64,000 nucleotides of DNA, from contig DASYAV010000022.1 of NCBI GenBank assembly GCA_036501145.1, forward strand, positions 25,300-89,299, written 5' to 3'. This document shows, piece after piece, positions 51,335-60,884 of the stretch. Source of the stretch: PALSA-505 sp036501145. Lineage in GTDB: Bacteria; Actinomycetota; Actinomycetes; Streptosporangiales; Streptosporangiaceae. A program made the translations under genes and the position numbers. Positions within the stretch are counted from its first letter, which is position 1. Each line of letters opens with the position of its first letter. The notes beneath the pieces are model-generated. The model saw only the letters and a list, made by a program, of their open reading frames with translations, did no database searches and was not told the origin of the DNA.

Positions 51335-54300
51335 TTAGCCTGACCGCGCGCCTGAGGCAGGGGGCGCGGCGACAGTGTAGGCGTCGTCGATTACCTGGCT
51401 GATGTCGTTGCCCGCGGCGTCGCTGGCCTGAGCCTTGATGCTGACGCTGGTGGCGCCGGCCGGGATCGTGTAAGTGGCGGTGAAGTGGCCGTCTTTGCCG
51501 GCGGTGACCTTGGCGGGCTGCCAGGTGGTCCCGCCGTCGGTGGAGGTCCACAGCTTCAGGGACGTGACCGGCGGGGCGGAGGGGTCCTGGTGGTAGCCGA
51601 GGACCTGAATCTGCCGGGTGCCGGGGGTGATGGTGTTAGCGACGCTGAGGCCGGCGTTGTAGTCCAGGAACACCAGCGGGTCGGCCTGGCAGTGCGCGGT
51701 GGAGATGCCCAGGGCGGTGCCGGCGCAGCCGGTGCCGGGGAGGGTGTCATCGGTGGTCGGTTTTGCGGACGTGAAGTCCCATGTGGTTGACGGGGTGACC
51801 AGCTTGTACCGGCCCTGCTGTGCGGGCAGCTGGAACGAGGTGATGTTCTGCACCGGGGTAGGCGAGATCGCCTGGCCGTCGGGGCCGTACATCTGGACGT
51901 CCGCCGGCGCGTACCCGTTGGGGCCAGCAACGATGCTGGCTGGGCTGGCGCCGCTGGTGTCGTAGAAGGTGGGCCAGAACGTGTCACCCTGGCGGCAGCC
52001 GGAGCAAACCTTGAAGTAGCGGTCCGGCTGCGCCTGCTGGACACCCGGGCCGGGCGGGTCCAGCGGTGCGCCCGGGGCGACCGGCGGCTCGTTCCAGCTG
52101 ATCGGCGCGGCCTGGGTCTGATCGAAGACCTCATAGAGGCTGCCGGCCGAGGTGGTGTTGGACTCGGTGTAGTCCTTCCCGAGGTCCCACATCAGGTCGG
52201 GGGAGAGCGGCCCGTAGTATTCGCGGATGGCGCGTGGCCCGTCCAGGTGCGTCTGGATGCCGCTGGAGAGAATGTCGTCGGGACGGAAGGCGTCGATGTC
52301 CTGGATGACGCCCACCGGCGCGGCGGTGTCCTGGCTGCCGCCGCAGGCGGCGCAGGGGTAGTTGTAGGTCTCGCTGACCTGCGCGAGATCCTTGCTGGTG
52401 ACTGTGTAGTGCTGCGATGCGCTGACCTGTGTCTCCTGGTCGAACCACAGGTTGTAGGCGTAGGGCGTCTGCCCGCTGTCGCTGATGGTCACCGAGGCCG
52501 GGCTGGCGGCCAGCAGGCCGCGCAGCGCATTAGCCTCCGACGCGTCGATCACCGCGAACGGGAAATCCTCCAGCGCCGCCGGGATGCCCGCAGTCGAGAA
52601 AGCGATATGGATTAGCTCCAGGGGGGTCAGGTAGCCGGTGGCCGGCGAATCCTGGGTGGCGCCGTCCGTGCCGGCGTCGAGCAGCACCCCGGCCGCGCCC
52701 GCGTCCTGAGCATTGACCAACTGCTGCCAGGAGAAGACGTTGAAATTGTTGCACGGGCTTACGCCCGCATGCTTGGGGAAGGCCCCAGGCACCCCGACCG
52801 GGATGCACTTGCGGAGCAGGACCAGCTTGCCCTTAGCGTCGATCTTGGCGAAGTCGGCCTTGGTGCCCTGCCCGGCGTAGACGACCGGCAGGGTGTGCCG
52901 GCCGGAGAACCGCGCGCAGAAGGACTCCTGGGACACCTGGTTGTCGCAGGGGTAGACGGGATGCAAGGTGAGCCGCTTCGGCGCGGTCACCGCCACGGTG
53001 ACCATCGGAGCTGTCAGCGAGATCTCGGGAGAGAAGTGGTAGGCCCCGATGGTGGCCCGCTCGGCCGCCGGCGTGGGGATGGCCCACCAGCTGTCACCGA
53101 GCTCGCCAAGCAGGTTCTCCAGCGTCAGGGTGAAGTCTGCACCGCTGGCGGTAGTGCGGGCGACCGCCATGCTGTCCAGGCCGTTGTCCCAGCCAGGCTC
53201 CGGAGTGGTAACCGTCAATGGCTGGGCCTTGGCGGCGTTGAAGGTGATCGACGTGTTGCTGGTGACGGTGAACTGGGGCACGTCCATCTCGACGTGCGTG
53301 TTCACCAGCGTGCCTTCCGGGTCGTCCGTGGTGAGAGAGGTCCCGTAACCCTGCTCGGCATAAACGCCGGCGGGGACGCTGTAGGTGAACTGCCAGGTCT
53401 TGCACACCGGGTACGGGCTGGCCGACGTCTCGGTGATGCACGTTCCCAGACCATCGTACCCCAGGCTGGCCGGGTAGCTTTGGTCCTGGCCGGCGCCGGC
53501 CACACCCCACAGATGCGGGATGAACCCGAGAAGGCAGAACCGTCCTTCGACCAGGTTTCCCTGCGTATCTTGACCCAGGCAGTAGTCGTACACGGGGCTG
53601 CCTGCGGGGCTGCCGGTGATGGTTTCGGTCACCGTGTACAGCGGCGGTGTGTCCTGGGCCTGGGCGGACCGCGGCTGCGCGCTCGCGGCCGCGGAGAGCT
53701 GGTGGCCGGTGAGCCAGACCCTGCTGGCACCGCCGGCCAGTGCCGCAGGATGCGCCGGCGGCGGCGCGCCCGCGGTGGTGGCGGACTGGCCGGTGAGGGC
53801 GGTCCAGAACGAGGCGGCCTTGCTGGCGGCGACGGTCATGGTGACTGTGCTGCTGGCTGGTGCGGCGGCGGTGACGGTGGCACCGGGCAGCTTTCCGGCG
53901 TCTCTGCGCAGCGTCGCGTCGCTCTGACCTGCCGCGTACTGGAGGGTGACCGGGATCCGCGCGTCGCGGCTGGTGTCGCCGTGCTTGACGAGCCAGTGCA
54001 GGTCGAACAGGCCCGGGTCGACCTGGCCGCCGCTGATCAGCCCGGCGGCCTCATCGGGTATGGCCTGCAGGCTGGTCAGGCTGTCCCCGTTGCTCTGGGC
54101 CTGGAAGTCGATCTGGGTGGCCGGGCCGGTGCGCGGGATCCCGCTGGCGGTGTACTGCCCGGAACCCACCTGAGTGAGACGCACCTGGTCGCCGGTGATC
54201 AGCGTGACCGTGTAGGAGGAGTGGTCCATGCCGGGCAGGGACAGCCGCTGCTGTCCCTGCCCGGTGGTGGCTGCCGCCGTGCTGGCGTGGGTGCTGACCG

Positions 54301-54460
54301 CCTGAACGGCTGTGCGGGCTGCCGGCCGGGCGGTGGCTGACGCGGCGGAAGGGACCAGGGCGATGCCGGCCAGCGCGACCGGCGCGGTGACCGCGGCCAG
54401 CAGCCGCGGCCACGCGGGCGGGCGGCCAGGCCGGCGGAACAAACGACGGGTTGATTTCAC
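51335..54460 (-). CDS. Large secreted S8-peptidase-like protein without a protease core
   Basis: A 1041-residue exported protein. The signal peptide is RRLFRRPGRPPAWPRL with hydrophobic LLAAVTAPVALAGIALVPSA, cleaved near ASA. SYTVTLITGDQVRLTQVGSG is the N-terminal element of large actinobacterial subtilases. A PA domain lies at about residues 590-720 (GKLVLLRKC, NAQDAGAAGVLLDAGTDG), and the last 100 residues form an Ig-like domain (LWTSTDGGTTWQPAKVTAGK). The subtilase motifs D-T/S-G, HGT and GTSMA are nowhere seen, so it looks like an S8 relative that lost its catalytic domain. GTG at 54460 has AAGGTGAAAG upstream. It lies 62 bp downstream of the sedolisin. Confidence 0.75.
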   Translation of the reverse strand: MKSTRRLFRRPGRPPAWPRLLAAVTAPVALAGIALVPSAASATARPAARTAVQAVSTHASTAAATTGQGQQRLSLPGMDHSSYTVTLITGDQVRLTQVGSGQYTASGIPRTGPATQIDFQAQSNGDSLTSLQAIPDEAAGLISGGQVDPGLFDLHWLVKHGDTSRDARIPVTLQYAAGQSDATLRRDAGKLPGATVTAAAPASSTVTMTVAASKAASFWTALTGQSATTAGAPPPAHPAALAGGASRVWLTGHQLSAAASAQPRSAQAQDTPPLYTVTETITGSPAGSPVYDYCLGQDTQGNLVEGRFCLLGFIPHLWGVAGAGQDQSYPASLGYDGLGTCITETSASPYPVCKTWQFTYSVPAGVYAEQGYGTSLTTDDPEGTLVNTHVEMDVPQFTVTSNTSITFNAAKAQPLTVTTPEPGWDNGLDSMAVARTTASGADFTLTLENLLGELGDSWWAIPTPAAERATIGAYHFSPEISLTAPMVTVAVTAPKRLTLHPVYPCDNQVSQESFCARFSGRHTLPVVYAGQGTKADFAKIDAKGKLVLLRKCIPVGVPGAFPKHAGVSPCNNFNVFSWQQLVNAQDAGAAGVLLDAGTDGATQDSPATGYLTPLELIHIAFSTAGIPAALEDFPFAVIDASEANALRGLLAASPASVTISDSGQTPYAYNLWFDQETQVSASQHYTVTSKDLAQVSETYNYPCAACGGSQDTAAPVGVIQDIDAFRPDDILSSGIQTHLDGPRAIREYYGPLSPDLMWDLGKDYTESNTTSAGSLYEVFDQTQAAPISWNEPPVAPGAPLDPPGPGVQQAQPDRYFKVCSGCRQGDTFWPTFYDTSGASPASIVAGPNGYAPADVQMYGPDGQAISPTPVQNITSFQLPAQQGRYKLVTPSTTWDFTSAKPTTDDTLPGTGCAGTALGISTAHCQADPLVFLDYNAGLSVANTITPGTRQIQVLGYHQDPSAPPVTSLKLWTSTDGGTTWQPAKVTAGKDGHFTATYTIPAGATSVSIKAQASDAAGNDISQVIDDAYTVAAPPASGARSG

Positions 54461-54522
54461 GGGACGCTCACTTTCACCTTGATGGCTCAGCCGGTAGCGG
54501 GAGCGGGGCGGGAGGCTGATCG

Positions 54523-57189
54523 TCAGCCCCCTGCGGCCGGGGACAGCGCCCAGTTCTTCTGGGATACCTGGCCCTTGGTCACGGTCACGGTGGCGGTACC
54601 GGCGGTGTACCCAGCCGCGGTGACCGACAGCCGCTGGCTGCCAGCCGGGGCGAACAGCCAGTAGAACCCGCCCGGCAGCGCCGGGTCGCTGCTGGCCAGG
54701 GAAGTGCCCTCCGGCCATGGATACGGTGCCGGGCTGGCGGCGCTGGTCACGGTGGCGCCGTTGACCGTGCTGCCGCTGGAATTATCGGTGACCGTGCCGG
54801 TGATCAGGCCGCCGGGCTGCGGGGCGCAGGTGGCGGTGCCGATGAGCACGCTGCCGACCGCCCAGTAGCCGAGCCCGCCGCCGGTGAAGCTCCACCGGGC
54901 CCGCACGTTCGTGTCCCCGGCCGCCTGCGGGATCGCGACCGTGATCGGGCCGAGCGCGTTGCTGGCGGACTGCTGCCACACGGTGGACCAGTGCTGGCCG
55001 CCGTCGGTGGACAGCTGCACGCTGGCGGAGTCGCGGCCGCCGGCCGGGTAGTAGGCGGAGTCGAAGCTGATCTGCGGCGCGGCCTGCCCGGCCAGGTCCG
55101 CCGGGGCCGAGGTCAGCGTGGTGCGCAGCGGGCGCGGCGCGTAGTACCCCGCGTCAGCCACCGCGAAGTCATCGCCGTCGAAGTGATCGAACTCGCGGTC
55201 GCTGGTGCCGGCCAGGTCGGCGATCGACGCGGACGGCGGCGGCGGCCGGCTGCCCGGGTCGTCGAACCGCCAGCCCGCCCCGCCCGCGCTGGCTGCCGTC
55301 CAGCCGTCCTGCGCGGTGCCGCCGGTCCACCCGGTGAAGGACTGGGTGAGGCCGTCCGGACCGTACCCAGGTGCGGTGCAGGTGGTGAGGTCGGCCTTCA
55401 GGGTGAACTTCCGGGTGGTCCTCGCGCCGACGGTGACCGGGACGGTCTTGTCCTTATATCCGGGGTAGTCGGTGGACACGGTCAGGTTGTAGCTGCCCTG
55501 CGGCAGGGGGATGCTGTATTTCCCTGTGTGCGGGCTGGTCCAGAACGGGCTGTCGGGGTCGCCGGGGACGGTGATCTCGGCGTGCAGCGGCCACCCTTCC
55601 CCGGACCCGTCGGTGACCCTGCCGGTCAGGGTGCCGGACGGCTCGGCGGTCAGCGCGAGGTTCTCCGTGGTGGTCTGGTTCGCGGTCACCGTCACGTTGC
55701 TGTCGGTGGCGCTCTGGTAGCCGTAGTCGCTGGCGGTCAGGCTGGTGTAGGTGCCGGCTTCCAGGCTCAGTTCGTAGTTGCCGCTGGCATCGGTGCGGGT
55801 GACGTAGTTGCCGGGCTGGGCGGTGACGGTGGCGCCGGCGATGGGCTGGCCGGTGGCGGAGTCGGTGACCTGGCCGCTGATCGTGCCCTGCGGGCCGGAC
55901 TGGAACGCCGCGGTCCCGTCCGGGGTGCCCAGCCCGGTGGGCCCGTCCCAGCCGGCGCCCGCGGTGCACAGCACGTTCCCGCAGTCTCCATTGGAGCCGG
56001 AGGTGACGTCGTTCAGGTCCGATGACTCGTTCGGGTCGTGGTAGGGGTAGGTGTTCGGGTAGGTACCGGCGGCCGGGGTGCCGGCCAGCGCGTAGGTGGC
56101 GGCGATCAGCGGGGAGGCCAGGCTGGTCCCGCCGACCTGCAGCCAGCCGGCCTCCCCGGTGGTGTCGTAGACCGCCAGGCCGGACGTGGGGTCGGCGTCG
56201 GCGGACACGTCCGCGGTGGCCCGGTTCGAGCACACTGCATCCAGCGCCGGGATGCCCTGCTGGAAGGATGGCTGCGGCTCATACGCTGAGCAGCCTGACC
56301 CGGTGCCGTTCCCGGAGTGATCCCAGACGGTCTCGTCCCAGCCGCGCGGCACCGACGAGTCCTTGGTGAGCGTGGTGCCGCCGACCGCGGTTACATACGG
56401 ATCAGCGGACGGGAAGTTCACCCCGTACCCGGAGTCCCCGGCCGAGGCCACTTCGGCCACCCCGGCCAGCCGGGGCCAATTTTCATCTTGCCCCGCCACC
56501 TCGGAACCGCCCCAGGAGTTGGAGATGAACTTCCCCCCCATCAGTAGCGCCCTCGCCTCAGCGCTATACATGTCCGAAGTGGCATCGCTGTTGGCCTCAA
56601 CCAGCAGGATGTTGCACTTGGGGCAGAGGGACGACACGGCGTCCAGGTCGAGTGACTCCTCGGTCGGCCAGTCGCCGTCAACCACCGGGTAGTTGCTTTG
56701 CTGGCCTTCCTGGTTGACCTTGGTGAAGCAGGCGTTCGCGGTGGTGCACGCCGGCAGGCCGTACTGGGAGCGGAACACCGCCAGGTCGGACTCGGCGGTC
56801 GGGTCGTCGCCGGCGTCCACGATCGCGACGGTCTGGCCTCCTCCCGCTGTGGCTGACGGCAGGTTATACGCGGACTGCAGGTCAGCCGGGGTGACCGCGG
56901 AGGATGGCGGCCCTGCTGCATCTGGCGTTATCCGATGGCTGGAGGGAGTGCGGATGACCGCGAAGCAACGCATAAATCCGGCGGGCTGGCGGGAGTTGCA
57001 CCCGGCGTTGGTGTTCGTGGTGAGATCTGGCGCAGCTGACACACTCTGGCTGGTCTGGCTGAATGGCGAGGTCGCGGCCAGCGCACCGCTGGCCACCGCC
57101 AGCGGCAGCACGATCGCGACGCATGCCGTCAGCGGCTTGCGCATCAGCCGGGCCAGGCCGGACAGCAAGCCGCCGGATAGCTGGATCAT
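54523..57189 (-). CDS. Secreted sedolisin (S53) peptidase with carboxypeptidase-regulatory-like repeats
   Basis: An 888-residue exported serine-carboxyl peptidase. Signal peptide with LMRKPLTACVAIVLPLAVAS near the N-terminus. The catalytic Glu/Asp are in WPTEESLDLDAVSSLCP, the oxyanion Asp in VASAGDSGYG, and the nucleophile in VGGTSLASPLIAA. Calcium-site residues probably lie near TGLGTPDG. At least two CarboxypepD_reg-like beta domains follow (GTISGQVTDSATGQPIAGA; GTLTGRVTDGSGEG), then a MAM/jelly-roll-like part and a third such domain. The propeptide is much shorter than the usual 150-200 residues. Sedolisins act at acid pH. ATG at 57189 has GAAGGGA upstream. Confidence 0.9.
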   Translation of the reverse strand: MIQLSGGLLSGLARLMRKPLTACVAIVLPLAVASGALAATSPFSQTSQSVSAAPDLTTNTNAGCNSRQPAGFMRCFAVIRTPSSHRITPDAAGPPSSAVTPADLQSAYNLPSATAGGGQTVAIVDAGDDPTAESDLAVFRSQYGLPACTTANACFTKVNQEGQQSNYPVVDGDWPTEESLDLDAVSSLCPKCNILLVEANSDATSDMYSAEARALLMGGKFISNSWGGSEVAGQDENWPRLAGVAEVASAGDSGYGVNFPSADPYVTAVGGTTLTKDSSVPRGWDETVWDHSGNGTGSGCSAYEPQPSFQQGIPALDAVCSNRATADVSADADPTSGLAVYDTTGEAGWLQVGGTSLASPLIAATYALAGTPAAGTYPNTYPYHDPNESSDLNDVTSGSNGDCGNVLCTAGAGWDGPTGLGTPDGTAAFQSGPQGTISGQVTDSATGQPIAGATVTAQPGNYVTRTDASGNYELSLEAGTYTSLTASDYGYQSATDSNVTVTANQTTTENLALTAEPSGTLTGRVTDGSGEGWPLHAEITVPGDPDSPFWTSPHTGKYSIPLPQGSYNLTVSTDYPGYKDKTVPVTVGARTTRKFTLKADLTTCTAPGYGPDGLTQSFTGWTGGTAQDGWTAASAGGAGWRFDDPGSRPPPPSASIADLAGTSDREFDHFDGDDFAVADAGYYAPRPLRTTLTSAPADLAGQAAPQISFDSAYYPAGGRDSASVQLSTDGGQHWSTVWQQSASNALGPITVAIPQAAGDTNVRARWSFTGGGLGYWAVGSVLIGTATCAPQPGGLITGTVTDNSSGSTVNGATVTSAASPAPYPWPEGTSLASSDPALPGGFYWLFAPAGSQRLSVTAAGYTAGTATVTVTKGQVSQKNWALSPAAGG

Positions 57190-57255
57190 GTGAAGTCCCT
57201 TCTGCTGAGCCTTCCCGCCGCCGGGGGCGGCCGTTTGCCGCATCGGCCATGAGCC

Positions 57256-57465
57256 CTACACGGGCACGAACTCGTCGTCACCGTCCTGCTCCTCCTCGGG
57301 TGGATAGGAGGGCCCAGCCGGACTTGGCTGGCCGGACTGTCGTCCACCAGAGTTGGCCGATGGTCCGCCGGGACCTGCTGCCGGGCGCTCCGGTTCGCGG
57401 GCTTCGGCCTGCGAGCGGTGCTGCCTGCCTTCCGGCTCGCTTGCCGTGCTGACCTGATCAGTCAA
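57256..57465 (-). CDS. Small hydrophilic hypothetical protein
   Basis: A possible 69-residue protein, Pro/Gly/Ser-rich with an acidic end (EEEQDGDDEFVPV). The start would be TTG and no strong ribosome-binding site is seen. It sits between the sedolisin and the LuxR-type regulator, in the same direction. No family is recognised; it may be non-coding leader sequence. Confidence 0.35.
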   Translation of the reverse strand: MTDQVSTASEPEGRQHRSQAEAREPERPAAGPGGPSANSGGRQSGQPSPAGPSYPPEEEQDGDDEFVPV

Positions 57466-57565
57466 TGAACGCGCCTTTCGGTGACATCAGCGTCGCTCAG
57501 CAGTGTGGGCTGGCCAGGCACGAAGAGGCATCGTGCAGATCACTCATTTATTTCCTGGCGGCCCG

Positions 57566-57607
57566 GGCGCGATTTTCCTGAGTACTGGCGCGATTTTCCT
57601 GAGTACT
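57566..57607. repeat. Two perfect tandem copies of a 21-bp repeat
   Basis: Copies at 57566-57586 and 57587-57607 share the core GCGATTTTCCTGAGTACT. The period of 21 bp equals two helical turns, which suits cooperative binding of a regulator. They lie after the stop of the LuxR-type gene and upstream of the small ORF and sedolisin on the same strand, a plausible promoter region. Confidence 0.7.
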
Positions 57608-57638
57608 GGCGGGGCTTCCCAGGGCCGCTGGGTTGCGC

Positions 57639-60608
57639 CTAGATGATCCGCGCTTCGACGGCAGTGACCGCCAGTGCAGTGCGGGAGGTAACACGCAGCT
57701 TGCGCATAGCCGACGCCAGGTGGTTGTCGACGGTCCGCACGGAAAGCACCAAGAGCACCGCAATCTCCTGGTTGGTCTGGCCCTTGGCGACCAGGCGGAC
57801 CACCTCACGCTCCCGTGGCGACAACTGGTCCCCGTAGCCCGGCCTGCCGCGGGCCGGCCGTGCGCGGGGGCCGGTCCCGAACTCGGCGAGCGTCTCGTCA
57901 GCGCGGACGGCGTCCCCGGGCGCTCCCAGCCGGCGCAGGCCGTCAGCCGCCTCCGACAGCAGCCGCAGGCCCGTCTCCCGCTGACCGTCGGCCAGCAGCG
58001 ACCGGGCTTGCAACTCGCCGGCCAGCAGCGCGTCGTAGGGCCTTGGCAGCTCCCGCCAGGCCGTTGCGGCGCGTCCGAACTGAGCGCCTGCGCTGGCGTG
58101 CTGGCCGCGGGACTCAGCCAGGATCGCCCGGCACAGGATCAGGCTGGCCTTGGCCGCTGGTGCTGCCCGCCCGCGCACGCCGCGGCGGAACGCTTGTGCC
58201 AGCGACGCGGCTTCGCCGGCCCGCCCGGCTCCGGCCAAGGCCGCCATCCGCACCGGCACGAGGTCGGCCGCCCACAGCCAGGTCTCCTTGCGAGCCACCA
58301 GCGCGATTGGCTCGTCGGTGACCCGCAGCGCGTCGGCCGTCTCACCCGCCGCCAGGTGCATGCGGGCCAGCGACGCACACGGTTCCATCAGGTACTGGAA
58401 GTCGCCGCGCTGCCGGACCCCAGCGGCAAACCGCTCCAGGAGTTCCACCGCGTGCTGGGTGTCACCGGACGCGGCGGCGAGCAGGCCGCCGACCAGCATC
58501 CCCTCCAGCCGGGCCGCGGCTCGCACCGCGTCATCGGCAGCCAGCGCCGCCGCACGCTCGGCCAGTCCCGGCCAGGCTCCGGTGAGCCAGTCCAGGTGCG
58601 TCAGCATCCCGGCGAGATGTTCCTGCAACTGCAGGTGCTCGCAGCGGTCCGCTAGCTCGGCCGCATGCTCCAGGCTGCGCCGCGCCTCGGCGTACCGGCC
58701 CCACAACATCGCCGCCCGGCCAAAAATCGCGCGGGCGCGAGTGACCTGCAGGCTGTCGCCCGGCGTGCTTGGCTCCCACGGGATCTGCGCTGCCTGTTCC
58801 CATCCAGCCTCCTCGCCCAGCAGCAGCAGCGAACTGGCCCGGTCGATCGCCAGCCGCAGCCGCTCGACCGGCGGCGCGCCACCAGCAGATACCTCGGCCC
58901 GCCGAAGCCACCGCAGGTGCTCGCGCGCCGAGCAATCACCACCCTCCGGCACACCCAGCAGCATCATTGCCCGCGCCGCTCGCAGCGAGCCCTGCGGCAG
59001 GCCATCAATTGCCCGCTCCAGTTCGGTCCGGGACGACTCCACCTCGTTCATCGTCACCAGCAGGCGGCCGAGATGGAACCGCAGACCGGCTTCCTCGCCC
59101 GATGCCAGGCCGGGGAGACTAAGCATGTCGCGCAGCGCCACGGCAAGAGCGGTCAGCTGCGACTCTTCTGGCAGCGCCAGCAGCACGACCTTGTCCATCA
59201 GCCGGGCCGTTTCGCCCGCAGCTAGCCGACCATGGGAAATGAGGCCGGCCAGCAGGCTGGCGCAGGTCGCCTGGTCGCCGACGGACAGGGCCAGATCAGC
59301 GGCCAGCTCTGCATGCTGCAGCCACCGCTGCGTGTCCCCGGCCTGGCGGAAATGCCGGGCCAGCGTGCCCGCGGGCGCGCCCAGTTGTGTCAGCGCCTCG
59401 CCCGCGCGCTGGTGCAGCAGCCGCTGGGCCGGGCCGGGCACCGCCTCATACACCGCACGGCAGGCCAGAGCGTGGCGGAAGGACACCAGACCCCGCTCCC
59501 CTTCGGCCAGCAGCGCGCATCCCAGCGCCTCGGAGATGCCAGACCGCGCCTGGTCCGTGTCCATCCCCGCGACCACGGCGATCACGTCCTCGCGGGCCGG
59601 CTCGGCCAGCACCGCCGCAGCGGACAGCACCTCCTGCGCGCCCCGGCTGAGCCGGGCCGAGCGTTCCAGTACCGCGTCGCGGATCGTCGGCGGGACTGCG
59701 AGCCGTTGCAGGCGCCGACGCACCCACCGGCCATCACGGCGGGTCAGGTCAGCTCGCGCGGCGAGCAGCCGCACCGACTCCTCCACCGCCAGCGGCACCC
59801 CGCCGGCCTGCTCGTGCAAGAACGCCGTGAAGCGTTCCGTCACCTGCTCGCCCAGCATCGATGCCACCAGCCCGGCGGTGCCGTCCTTGCCGAGCGGGCC
59901 CAGCGCCAGCCGCAGCCCGCGCCCGCCAGCAGCCAGCCGGGCCAGCCGCGGCAACAGCGACCCAGCCGGAACATCCTCCGGCCTGACCGTCACCAGCAAC
60001 CCCGGCGCCGGGGTCCCTGCGGGCGAACGGGAGGCCAGGAACAGCAGGAACTCCAGCGTCGCCTCATCAGCCCAGTGCGAATCCTCCACCACCAGCAGCC
60101 CAGTACCCAGGCCAGCCAGCAACTCAGCCAGCGCCCGGAACAGCCGGCTCCGCGCAGCGGACGCGTCCTCAGCCGGCTCCGGCGGAGCAGGCAGCACGTT
60201 TGCCCATTCCGGGAACAGCGGGCGCAGCGCCCCCGCCAGCCCGCTCAGCCCCAGGCTCCCTATGTCGGCTACGGCCGGGCGCAGCGCATCAGCCACCGGG
60301 CCGAGGGTCTGCGGCTGGCGGAACGGCGGGCAGAACGCCACCACCGGCCGGGCCGCACGCCCCGCCGCGCCAGCCAGGTACTCGCTGACCAGCCGCGACT
60401 TGCCGATCCCCAGCTCGCCCTCGACCAGCACCACCGCGCCCGGCAGCGCCAGCGCCCCGGCCAGCCCGGCCAGCTCAGCGTCCCGGCCCGTGAACCTCGG
60501 CGTCGCGACCGGCGCCCGGGCCGGCAGCCGGGGCCGGTCGCCTCCGCCAGCTGACGGGCCCGTGGCCGGCCCGGTGCCACTGCGTCTGGTCGCTGACGGC
60601 GATGGCAC
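57639..60608 (-). CDS. Large ATP-binding LuxR-family (LAL) transcriptional regulator
   Basis: A 989-residue regulator. An AAA-type ATPase is N-terminal (Walker A VEGELGIGKSRLVSEYLAG at about residue 60, Walker B LLVVEDSHWADEAT), a long helical TPR-like region is in the middle, and a LuxR helix-turn-helix is at the C-terminus (LSPREREVVRLVAKGQTNQE, then IAVLLVLSVRTVDNHL). LAL proteins often activate adjacent secreted-enzyme or antibiotic genes in response to a sugar or other ligand. It likely controls the sedolisin and S8-like genes downstream on the same strand. Confidence 0.92.
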   Translation of the reverse strand: MPSPSATRRSGTGPATGPSAGGGDRPRLPARAPVATPRFTGRDAELAGLAGALALPGAVVLVEGELGIGKSRLVSEYLAGAAGRAARPVVAFCPPFRQPQTLGPVADALRPAVADIGSLGLSGLAGALRPLFPEWANVLPAPPEPAEDASAARSRLFRALAELLAGLGTGLLVVEDSHWADEATLEFLLFLASRSPAGTPAPGLLVTVRPEDVPAGSLLPRLARLAAGGRGLRLALGPLGKDGTAGLVASMLGEQVTERFTAFLHEQAGGVPLAVEESVRLLAARADLTRRDGRWVRRRLQRLAVPPTIRDAVLERSARLSRGAQEVLSAAAVLAEPAREDVIAVVAGMDTDQARSGISEALGCALLAEGERGLVSFRHALACRAVYEAVPGPAQRLLHQRAGEALTQLGAPAGTLARHFRQAGDTQRWLQHAELAADLALSVGDQATCASLLAGLISHGRLAAGETARLMDKVVLLALPEESQLTALAVALRDMLSLPGLASGEEAGLRFHLGRLLVTMNEVESSRTELERAIDGLPQGSLRAARAMMLLGVPEGGDCSAREHLRWLRRAEVSAGGAPPVERLRLAIDRASSLLLLGEEAGWEQAAQIPWEPSTPGDSLQVTRARAIFGRAAMLWGRYAEARRSLEHAAELADRCEHLQLQEHLAGMLTHLDWLTGAWPGLAERAAALAADDAVRAAARLEGMLVGGLLAAASGDTQHAVELLERFAAGVRQRGDFQYLMEPCASLARMHLAAGETADALRVTDEPIALVARKETWLWAADLVPVRMAALAGAGRAGEAASLAQAFRRGVRGRAAPAAKASLILCRAILAESRGQHASAGAQFGRAATAWRELPRPYDALLAGELQARSLLADGQRETGLRLLSEAADGLRRLGAPGDAVRADETLAEFGTGPRARPARGRPGYGDQLSPREREVVRLVAKGQTNQEIAVLLVLSVRTVDNHLASAMRKLRVTSRTALAVTAVEARII

Positions 60609-60884
60609 TGCGGGCTCCCTTGCCGTAGATCACCTGGCCAAGGCCATTTTGCCCAGGTAGGAGCCATTCCGCCAGGTCTCCGGGACGCTGTTTACTCTTC
60701 TCATTCCATCCGACGGCGCAGCGGAACGCTGCGGAGCAGTTGCTGCCGGGGCGTACCGCTGCCGCGCCGTTCCTGGAGCTATGGCGGGAGGATCCCCAAA
60801 GAGGTACCAGCGGGGCGCGCGCACGCAGCCGACGACACGATCGCGCGGCGGTACAGGCTGTGCGGCCGCGCGTTTGACCTTCGC

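Noticed and set aside
58150..60660. 836-codon open frame on the plus strand
   Set aside because: Antisense to the LAL regulator; Ser/Arg/Ala-rich with no recognisable domain.
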